A stretch of 50,009 nt of DNA from Actinomycetes bacterium (lineage in GTDB: Bacteria; Actinomycetota; Actinomycetes; Actinomycetales; Microbacteriaceae): NCBI GenBank assembly GCA_030426515.1, contig JAUHYM010000003.1, positions 1-50,009 of the forward strand, given 5' to 3'. Position 1 is the first letter of the stretch. Each line of letters opens with the position of its first letter. A model generated the notes under the pieces. That model was not told where the DNA came from. It was given only the letters and a program-made list of their open reading frames with translations, and did no database searches. The position numbers were made by a program, and so were the translations under genes. Below, one piece after another: positions 44,032 through 50,009 of this stretch.

Positions 44032-44957
44032 CAGCCTTTTACTCCTGAGGAAGCGATCGAGTTGATGAAGGATTTCTGGAATGCGATGAAGAGCGCGACG
44101 ACGGGGATGGTGATCAGCGACGAGTACGCCATCACCTGCCCCCACGACACGTTGAGCTGGAAGAAGTACTGCAGGCCGACCATCACGGGCCGCAGCTCCT
44201 CGCTCTGGACGACCATGAGCGGCCACAGGTAGGAGTTCCACGCGGGCAGGAAGGTCAGGATCGCGACCGTCGCGATCGCGGGGCCGGACAGCGGCATCAC
44301 GATGCGGCGGTAGATGGCGAACCAGCCGGCGCCGTCGACGCGGGCGGCTTCGTCGAGTTCCTTCGGGATGGAGGAGAAGTACTGGTAGAAGAGGTAGACC
44401 GAGAACGCGTTCGCGATGAACGGGATGATCTGCACCTGGTAGGTGTTCAGCCATCCCTGCGTGAAGGCGAGGCTGAACCCGTCGGCTTCGAGGGACGGCA
44501 GCTTGTTCACCCACCACAGCAGCGGCAGGGCGAGTGTCTCGAACGGCACGATCAGGGTCGCGAGGATGAGGGTGAGGACGAATCCTCGTCCCTTCCAGCG
44601 AAGCCGGGCGAGCGCGAACGCGGCCATGCTGTTGATGAGGATGCCGAGCGCCACCGTGACCGCGGAGATGACGACCGAGTTCGCGAGGAACCGCCAGAAC
44701 GGCACCCGATCGAAGACGCCCTCGTAGTTCTCGAGCGAGACATCGCCGACCGGCGCGAACGCGCGCCACGACCCCAGATCGGCGAAGATCTGCAGGTCGG
44801 GTTTGAAGGAAGAGACCACCATGAAGACGATCGGAAGGGCGAAGAACAGCACCAGCGCGCTGCGCACGACGGTGATGCCGATCGCTCGACCACGCCCGGT
44901 GCGGGCACGTGACGGGCGGGTGGGGTCGGCGAGGATGAGCCGCTGAGTCTCCGACAT
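44031..44957 (-). CDS. Carbohydrate ABC transporter permease (MalG type)
   Basis: 308 residues with six hydrophobic helices (first: ITVVRSALVLFFALPIVFMVVSSF). The binding-protein-dependent transport loop is EAARVDGAGWFAIYRRIVMPLSGPAIATV (EAA motif contacting the ATPase) and the C-terminus is SFINSIASSGVKG, typical of CUT1 MalG-like subunits. It starts 6 bp after the first permease. No ATPase gene is present in the cluster, so a shared MsiK-like ATPase encoded elsewhere is likely, as is common in actinobacteria. Confidence 0.92.
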   Translation of the reverse strand: MSETQRLILADPTRPSRARTGRGRAIGITVVRSALVLFFALPIVFMVVSSFKPDLQIFADLGSWRAFAPVGDVSLENYEGVFDRVPFWRFLANSVVISAVTVALGILINSMAAFALARLRWKGRGFVLTLILATLIVPFETLALPLLWWVNKLPSLEADGFSLAFTQGWLNTYQVQIIPFIANAFSVYLFYQYFSSIPKELDEAARVDGAGWFAIYRRIVMPLSGPAIATVAILTFLPAWNSYLWPLMVVQSEELRPVMVGLQYFFQLNVSWGQVMAYSSLITIPVVALFIAFQKSFINSIASSGVKG

Positions 44958-44962
44958 CGGGA

Positions 44963-45919
44963 TCAGCTCCTTTCCCGGGTCAGGTAGCGCTGGATGCCCG
45001 AGACGATCAGCACCATCACGAAGAACACCAGCGAGATCGCCGAGGCGAGCCCCGTCTGCAGCTGCTGGTAGCCGGTGCGAACCGCCTGATAGACGACGGT
45101 GGTGGTGCTGTCGAGAGGGCCACCCTGCGTCATCACGGCGATCTGAGTGAACAGGCTGAAGGCCGCGATGGTGATGGTGACGAGAATGAGCGTCGCCGTC
45201 GGGCGCAGCCCGGGCCAGGTGACATAGAGGAACTGCTGCCACTTGCTCGCGCCGTCGATCTCGGACGCTTCGTAGAGTTCCGCGGGAATGGTCTGGAGCC
45301 CGGACAGCCAGATGACCATGTGGAACGCGACGCCCTGCCAGATCGACATGAACATGATCGCGGGCATCGCCCAGGCGGGATCGTTGAGCCAGTCGATGGG
45401 GGTGTACGCGCCGAACGTGATCGAGCCGAGCACCTGGTTGATGAGGCCGTCCTGCTGGAACATGAACCGCCACAACAGCGAGACGACGACCATCGAGGTG
45501 ACGACAGGAAGGAAGTAGACGGTGCGGAAGAAGTTGGTCCCGCGCACCTTCGCGTTCACCAGCAGCGCCAGCGCCAGTGCGAAGCCGGCCTGGACCGGGA
45601 CGACGACGATCGCGAAGTAGAACGTGTTGCGCACCGAGGCCCAGAACACCGGGTCGGTGAACAGGTACGCGAAGTTGTCCAGACCGATGAACTGGCCGGG
45701 TCGCGGCGAGATGAGTCGAGTGTCGGTGAAGGCCAGACCGAACGCCAGCAGAATCGGGATGATCAAGAAGACGATGAACAACACGATCGCCGGGCTGATC
45801 ATCCACGCCGCCGCGGATCGCTCACCGCGAAGGGCAGCCGATCGCCGACGTCGAGGCGGGTCGGGGGGCAGTTCTGTGGAGTTCGCGCGGTTCGCGCCGA
45901 ACGTTCTGTACGTGGTCAT
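44963..45919 (-). CDS. Carbohydrate ABC transporter permease (MalF type)
   Basis: 318 residues with a charged N-terminus (PPDPPRRRRSAALRG) and six helices (first: WMISPAIVLFIVFLIIPILLAFGL). The EAA loop is YEASEIDGASKWQQFLYVTWPGLRPT. It pairs with the MalG-type subunit directly downstream to form the membrane channel of a CUT1 importer. It is separated from the binding-protein gene by a 75-bp gap containing a strong hairpin. Confidence 0.92.
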   Translation of the reverse strand: MTTYRTFGANRANSTELPPDPPRRRRSAALRGERSAAAWMISPAIVLFIVFLIIPILLAFGLAFTDTRLISPRPGQFIGLDNFAYLFTDPVFWASVRNTFYFAIVVVPVQAGFALALALLVNAKVRGTNFFRTVYFLPVVTSMVVVSLLWRFMFQQDGLINQVLGSITFGAYTPIDWLNDPAWAMPAIMFMSIWQGVAFHMVIWLSGLQTIPAELYEASEIDGASKWQQFLYVTWPGLRPTATLILVTITIAAFSLFTQIAVMTQGGPLDSTTTVVYQAVRTGYQQLQTGLASAISLVFFVMVLIVSGIQRYLTRERS

Positions 45920-45936
45920 GGTGCACCTTTGTCACT

Positions 45937-45979
45937 TCCGTGGGTGCGGCGCGATCGGGCTCAGCGCCGCACCCACGGA
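45937..45979. terminator. Intercistronic hairpin between binding-protein and permease genes
   Basis: A perfect 15-bp stem (TCCGTGGGTGCGGCG and its complement) with a 13-base loop, no T run. In this position such structures usually protect the binding-protein mRNA 3' end and lower downstream expression rather than end transcription. Confidence 0.7.
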
Positions 45980-45994
45980 TCGGTCACGTTCCGA

Positions 45995-47287
45995 TCAGAA
46001 CGTGTATCCGCCGTTCTGCTGGATGTCGCGGTCGATGTCGGTCACGGCCTTGTCGAGGATCGACTGCGGGTCGCCGCCGGACAGGATGTCCTGCGTGGCC
46101 TTCTGGAAGACCGAGGAGATGTACGGGTAGGCCGCGGTCTCGGGTCGCACCACCGCGAACCGGTCTGCGAGCTCGAGGTAGATGCGGCTCTCACCGCCCT
46201 CGGCGAAGGCCGGGATCTCGGCGGCGGCGTCGAGTGTCGCCGGGATCAGGCTGATCGCTTCCGCGTACTCCACGAAGTATTCGGTGTCGTGGGCGAACTC
46301 GAGGTACGCCTGCGCGCCTTCGACCTCGTCGCATCCGCTCGTGAGTCCCCACTGCCAGGAGCCGGCACCGATGGTCGGTCCATTGCCGAAGTCCGGCGGC
46401 GGGAGGACGACCACGTCATCGAACGCTTCACGCACCGTCGCATCGGCCCAGTTGCCGGTGTAGAGGATGCCGCTGGTGCCGTTGACGAAGTCGGCCGTCG
46501 CATCCTCACCCGAGGTCTGTGCCATGTATCCGTCGTCGACCAGGCCGCGGAACCACTCTGCCCACTCGAGGGCTTCGGGGCCGTTCAGCGCACCCTCCGC
46601 GGTCTCGAAGCTGGAGCGATCGATGAGGTCACCCCCGAAGCTCTGCAGCAACGGCGAGTAGGCGTAGGGGATCCATTCCCCGCCGCCACCGGTTCCGAAG
46701 TCGACGGCGTAGTCGAACTGGTCGAGCGCGTCGATCGCTGCGAGCGCTTCGTTGAACTCGTCGCCCGTCCACGGGTCGTCGACCGTGGGGACGCGCACGC
46801 CCGCGGCATCCAGGGTGGACTGACGGCTGAACATGGCGAGAGCGACGTCGAAGAAGCCGTACGCGTAGACCTCACCGTCGATCTGCCCGAGCGTGCCTTC
46901 GAGCTGTCCGTCGTACGTCTCATCGGGAAGTCCCAGGGGCTGGATGTAGCCCGCCCACGCCCAGTTCGCCACATTGGGGCCGTCGATGTCGACGATGCAC
47001 GGCAGGCTGCCGGAGGTCGCCGCGGCGACGACCGCGTCGTTGTACGCATCCTGGGGGAAGTCGGTGACCTCCACCACATACTCGTCCTGGCTGCCGTTGA
47101 AGTCCTCGACGATGCCGTTGATGACTCCGAGTTCAACGTCGTTGCCGCCCGCGTGCGTCCACAGTTCGATGGTGCTCGGGGTGCCGTCTGACGAGTCACC
47201 GGATCCGCCTGCGGTGCAGGCTGCGGTTGTGGCGACCGCGAAGGTCGCTAGGCTGGCCGCTACGATGCGGCCGGTTTTACGGGACAT
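45995..47287 (-). CDS. Sugar ABC transporter substrate-binding lipoprotein
   Basis: A 430-residue extracellular solute-binding protein. The lipoprotein signal is GRIVAASLATFAVATTAAC, with the lipidated Cys at about position 24 followed by a Gly/Ser/Asp linker. The mature part has WTHAGGNDVELGVINGIVEDFN, WGLTSGCDEVEGAQAYLEF and FQKATQDILSGGDPQS, as in family 1 binding proteins. It captures a fructo-oligosaccharide or sucrose at the cell surface for the two permeases. A good CTCC/GGAG ribosome site (AGGAGAGA) lies just before 47287. Confidence 0.93.
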   Translation of the reverse strand: MSRKTGRIVAASLATFAVATTAACTAGGSGDSSDGTPSTIELWTHAGGNDVELGVINGIVEDFNGSQDEYVVEVTDFPQDAYNDAVVAAATSGSLPCIVDIDGPNVANWAWAGYIQPLGLPDETYDGQLEGTLGQIDGEVYAYGFFDVALAMFSRQSTLDAAGVRVPTVDDPWTGDEFNEALAAIDALDQFDYAVDFGTGGGGEWIPYAYSPLLQSFGGDLIDRSSFETAEGALNGPEALEWAEWFRGLVDDGYMAQTSGEDATADFVNGTSGILYTGNWADATVREAFDDVVVLPPPDFGNGPTIGAGSWQWGLTSGCDEVEGAQAYLEFAHDTEYFVEYAEAISLIPATLDAAAEIPAFAEGGESRIYLELADRFAVVRPETAAYPYISSVFQKATQDILSGGDPQSILDKAVTDIDRDIQQNGGYTF

Positions 47288-47334
47288 TGATCTCTCCTGT
47301 TCGGGTGGTGATTGTCTTGCGGTCCATCGACGGA

Positions 47335-48417
47335 TCAGGCGTTGCCGCGCCTGTCAGCCGGTTGGTGCCACCCTCCCGGGCTCGACGCCTGGGAGGGTGG
47401 TGCTACCGAGTTCCGGTGAATGACCGGCCCCCGGAGTCTTGTGTGCGGGGCCGCGCCCTCGGGCGCATTCGCCGCGATGAGATCGAAGAGCCGGTCCGCG
47501 GCCCACGCGCCCATCTCGTAGTGAGGCAGTTCGATCGTCGTCAAGCTCGGCGCGATGCCGTCGGCGATGAAGTCCTGGTTGTCGAAGCCGACGATGGACA
47601 CGTCGGTGGGAATGCGAAGTCCCAATTCGTACGCGGCCCGGTACACACCCATGGCCATGCGATCGTTGAAGCAGAAGACACCGGTCGGCCGGCCCTCGCC
47701 CCCCAGCACCTGAAGACCGGCGTGATAGCCCCCCTCGGGCCCGCTCTCCGCAGTGAGCACCGTTACATCCACCTGCCCCGGCCCGAAGTCCTCGATCGCA
47801 CGCAGAAATCCCCGCTCCCGACCGATCGCGGCCGGCACCGGATCGACATCGTTGATGAATGCCAGGCGCCGGTGTCCCGCATCCAGCAGCACGGCCGCGG
47901 CATCCGCGCCGCCGGCGACCTCCTCCGGGGTGACCCATGGCACGCGCTCGTCCGTGCATGACGCGTTCACGACGACAGTGGGGAGACCCGACAGCGCGGG
48001 AGGGAGCTCGACCTCTCGGTGGTACATCGATGCGTACAGGACGCCGTCGATCTGCCGGCGGAGAAGCTCTTCGATCTCCCGCGCCTCGACGTCTCGGCGG
48101 TAACCCGTGTTCACGACGAACACCACCGAGTCGCGACGCAGCGCGACATCCTGCGCGCCAAGGATGATCTTCCCCGCGAAGGGCGTCGTCGCGATCTCGT
48201 CACCGACGATCGCGATCGTGTTCGACCGCTGGGTGCGCAGCGACCGAGCCAGCGCGTTCGGAGCGTATCCGAGCCGGTCGGCGGCTGCGAACACGCGCGC
48301 CCGGGTGTCCGAACTGATGCGCTTCCCGGGCACATCGTTGAGGACGTGAGAAACGGTCGTCGTCGACACCCCGGCGGCCGCCGCGACCTCTTTGATCGTT
48401 ACCCTGCTCTGCGCCAT
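47335..48417 (-). CDS. LacI-family regulator of the fructan ABC operon
   Basis: 360 residues from ATG 48417: helix-turn-helix VTIKEVAAAAGVSTTTVSHVLND, hinge YAPNALARSLRTQRS, effector domain with ELLRRQIDGVLYASMYH, FINDVDPVPAAIGRERGF and IVGFDNQDFIADGI. A TTG eight codons upstream (48441) is possible but would place the start inside the operator. The 17-bp inverted repeat directly upstream suggests autoregulation. The binding-protein gene starts 47 bp after its stop with no separate promoter seen, so regulator and transporter may be one transcript. Confidence 0.9.
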   Translation of the reverse strand: MAQSRVTIKEVAAAAGVSTTTVSHVLNDVPGKRISSDTRARVFAAADRLGYAPNALARSLRTQRSNTIAIVGDEIATTPFAGKIILGAQDVALRRDSVVFVVNTGYRRDVEAREIEELLRRQIDGVLYASMYHREVELPPALSGLPTVVVNASCTDERVPWVTPEEVAGGADAAAVLLDAGHRRLAFINDVDPVPAAIGRERGFLRAIEDFGPGQVDVTVLTAESGPEGGYHAGLQVLGGEGRPTGVFCFNDRMAMGVYRAAYELGLRIPTDVSIVGFDNQDFIADGIAPSLTTIELPHYEMGAWAADRLFDLIAANAPEGAAPHTRLRGPVIHRNSVAPPSQASSPGGWHQPADRRGNA

Positions 48418-48423
48418 CGCAAT

Positions 48424-48473
48424 GCCCAATCGTTTATCCAACTGAGATGAGTATGGTGGATAAACGATTGGGC
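48424..48473. promoter_or_regulatory. Long inverted repeat upstream of the fructan lacI-type gene, candidate operator
   Basis: GCCCAATCGTTTATCCA (48424-48440) and its exact complement TGGATAAACGATTGGGC (48457-48473), 16 bp apart. Each arm contains a GATAAACG half-site typical of LacI-family operators. The left arm ends 7 bp before the regulator start. Confidence 0.7.
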
Positions 48474-48544
48474 GTCAAGAGTTGTCTCAGAACTCGTTGG
48501 AACCGGTGGGGGCGCCAGAGGCCAACGGCGACTGACGGTAGTCG

Positions 48545-49627
48545 CTACGAAGCGGTGACGGGCGAGGCGACGGACCCGCGGTGCACGATCGGGCATGCGA
48601 GAAGGGTGGGGTGGGCGCCGAGCAGGCGGTGCTCCCCCTTCCCGTCGACGAGGGCGGCGAGTGTCTCGACCGCCCATGCGCCCATCTCGTAGTGGGGCAG
48701 TGCGACGGTCGTCAGCTCCGGGTAGAGGCTGTAGGGGATGGGTGCTTGGTCATCGAAGCCGACGATGGAGAGGTCGCGGGGTACGGACAGGCCGAGTTCG
48801 GCTGCTGCCCGGTAGGCGCCCATGGCCATGCGGTCGTTGTAGCAGAACAGGGCGGTGGGCCGCTCGTCTATGGGTGTTCCGTCGTTGAGCAGAGCCATGG
48901 CAGCGGCATAGCCGCCGGCTGCCTCGGACTCGGTTGGTGACTCGACGATCAGCCGCTCGGTGGGGATACCCTCAGACGCCAGGCGCTCGCGGTAGCCGGC
49001 GACGCGGCCGCGTGTGGCAGGGACGTCGACGGAGCTGGCGGCGAACGCGATGCGTGTGTGCCCGGCGGCGCGGAGCATGTCGACGACGGCGACGGCACCC
49101 GCCTTCTCGTCGGGTATGACGGAGGGGACATCGCCGTCGCCGTCGCGTGCTCCGATGAGCACCGCGGGTGAGGTGTGCATCTCGGGTGGAACAACGACCT
49201 CGTCGTGGTAGACCGTCGCGTAGATGAAACCGTCGGCTTGGCGGTCCGTCAGCGCCCGCAGAAGCTGCGGGTCGATGTCGGGGTCGGGATTCAGGTCGGA
49301 GTTGATGATCGCGAGGGTGAGCCCGCGCTGCGCAGCCGCTTCTTGGGCGCCTTGGATGATGCGACCGGCGTGGGGGGTGGTGGCAATCTCCTCGGTGATC
49401 AGTCCGACCATTCCGGACGCCTGGGTGCGGAGCCCTCGTGCGAGCCGGTTCGGCTTGTAGCCGAGGTCTGCGGCGGCTTCCCTCACACGCTGCCGGGTCT
49501 GCTCGCTGGTGCGGGTGTGCGGCGTGTCGTTGAGGACGTGCGAGACGGTGGTGACGGACACACCGGCCGCCGCGGCGACATCGCGGATGCCGACCTGCTT
49601 GCGAGCCACGTGCCTCTCCGTTCTCAT
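48545..49627 (-). CDS. Second LacI-family regulator
   Basis: 360 residues from ATG 49627 (AGAGGAAACG upstream): helix-turn-helix VGIRDVAAAAGVSVTTVSHVLND, hinge YKPNRLARGLRTQAS, effector domain with ALTDRQADGFIYATVYH, IAFAASSVDVPATRGRVAGY and IVGFDDQAPIPYSLYP. It is clearly paralogous to the neighbouring regulator along its whole length (shared EIATTPFAGK/EIATTPHAGR, PHYEMGAWA), suggesting tandem duplication with divergence of the effector pocket. It lies between the fructokinase and the first regulator, so it probably controls the kinase or the GH32 genes. Confidence 0.9.
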   Translation of the reverse strand: MRTERHVARKQVGIRDVAAAAGVSVTTVSHVLNDTPHTRTSEQTRQRVREAAADLGYKPNRLARGLRTQASGMVGLITEEIATTPHAGRIIQGAQEAAAQRGLTLAIINSDLNPDPDIDPQLLRALTDRQADGFIYATVYHDEVVVPPEMHTSPAVLIGARDGDGDVPSVIPDEKAGAVAVVDMLRAAGHTRIAFAASSVDVPATRGRVAGYRERLASEGIPTERLIVESPTESEAAGGYAAAMALLNDGTPIDERPTALFCYNDRMAMGAYRAAAELGLSVPRDLSIVGFDDQAPIPYSLYPELTTVALPHYEMGAWAVETLAALVDGKGEHRLLGAHPTLLACPIVHRGSVASPVTAS

Positions 49628-49695
49628 CGTCGTTTCCTCTTTCGTATCATCCTCCGCGCGGCGCTGCCTTCCATGCTGTTCGGGGGTGTGGCGGG

Positions 49696-50009
49696 TCATC
49701 CGTTGTTGGTGAGGTTGTGTCGGGTGGGGAGGTTGGCGCCGTGGCGTTGGACGGTGATCGCTGCGGCGCGGGTGGCCCATTCCCCCACCTCGTGGAGGGT
49801 GTCGCGGGACAGATCCAGGGTCCGGGTGGCCTGGAGTGCGTCGATGAGCGCGGCCATGAACGTGTCACCGGCCCCGACGGTATCGACCACCCCCACGGGC
49901 GGAGCGGGGACCCGGACCCGGACGGTGGGGGTGGTCAGGATCGCGCCGGCACCACCGAGAGTGACCGCGACGACGTCCGCGCCGAGGGTAAGGAACCGGT
50001 CCAGGACCT
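49696..50009 (-). CDS. PfkB-family fructokinase, C-terminal part (runs off the window)
   Basis: The last 104 or so codons of a PfkB kinase: VLDRFLTLGADVVAVTLGGAGAIL, then the second signature VVDTVGAGDTFMAALIDAL (anion hole GAGD with the catalytic Asp) and a usual tail AITVQRHGANLPTRHNL. The N-terminus lies beyond base 50009. It resembles the frameshifted pfkB at 37738-38648 and is probably the working fructokinase of this locus. Confidence 0.88.
   Translation of the reverse strand, partial: VLDRFLTLGADVVAVTLGGAGAILTTPTVRVRVPAPPVGVVDTVGAGDTFMAALIDALQATRTLDLSRDTLHEVGEWATRAAAITVQRHGANLPTRHNLTNNG

Noticed and set aside
1..50009. CRISPR array or phage structural genes
   Set aside because: No regularly spaced repeats and no capsid, terminase or tail motifs were seen.

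Overview
The DNA is uniformly high in G+C. It has GTG starts, stop-start overlaps (ATGA/GTGA) between neighbouring genes, LacI-controlled sugar operons, an ECF sigma factor followed by a CU044_5270-type gene, and a DUF1593 protein. Together these suggest an actinobacterium, most likely Microbacteriaceae (Microbacterium-like). No rRNA, complete tRNA or CRISPR array is visible.

Layout. (1) 1-21.4 kb: a glycan-utilisation island built around a LacI regulator (9728-10714) flanked by pairs of a near-palindromic ACTAGCGCGCGCTAGT operator. Leftward runs esterase, GH43-like, epimerase, a GH2 remnant, uxaC, uxuB, manD (broken) and gntK (broken). Rightward runs an MFS transporter, GH3, GH78 rhamnosidase, GH2 and a DUF1593 hydrolase with an apparent CTG start. 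The set fits rhamnose- and uronate-capped plant glycans. A ParE/RelE-type toxin-antitoxin pair lies at the far left. (2) 21.4-33.6 kb: an accessory block with a Fic toxin module, decayed toxin-antitoxin remains, small secreted proteins and a lipoprotein, a degenerate IS21 copy, an ECF sigma unit, and an adaptor/ATPase/permease ABC export operon. (3) 33.6-37.4 kb: a 3.7-kb block holding only an NYN-domain nuclease and a primase-helicase resembling TOTE conflict-system proteins. (4) 37.4-50 kb: a fructan/sucrose region on the minus strand with fructokinase, two LacI regulators, an ABC sugar importer, an intracellular GH32-like enzyme, a huge interrupted secreted GH32 fructanase and a frameshifted second fructokinase.

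The most striking structure is that blocks 1-3 have the same ends. A 57-bp copy of the 3' half of tRNA-Ser(GCU) (anticodon loop to discriminator end) occurs at 21421, 33568 and 37373, each preceded by the same hairpin. GGGGTCACCTGG-like repeats sit about 73-82 bp to the left of each copy. Similar repeats sit about 160 bp to the right of the first two copies and near the window start. This looks like a tandem array of integrative elements with core and arm sites but no recombinase gene in view.

A second new observation is a bipartite motif, TGTAAGG-N25/26-GTGAGG. It occurs three times, all in the second block: before the ECF sigma gene, before the ABC export operon, and before a small secreted peptide/lipoprotein pair. 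It therefore predicts an envelope-stress or peptide-export regulon carried as mobile cargo.

Several genes are broken (gntK, manD, pfkB, the secreted GH32, IstA and two secreted proteins), some by apparent one-base indels and two by single in-frame TAG codons. Real decay and assembly error cannot be told apart from the sequence alone.
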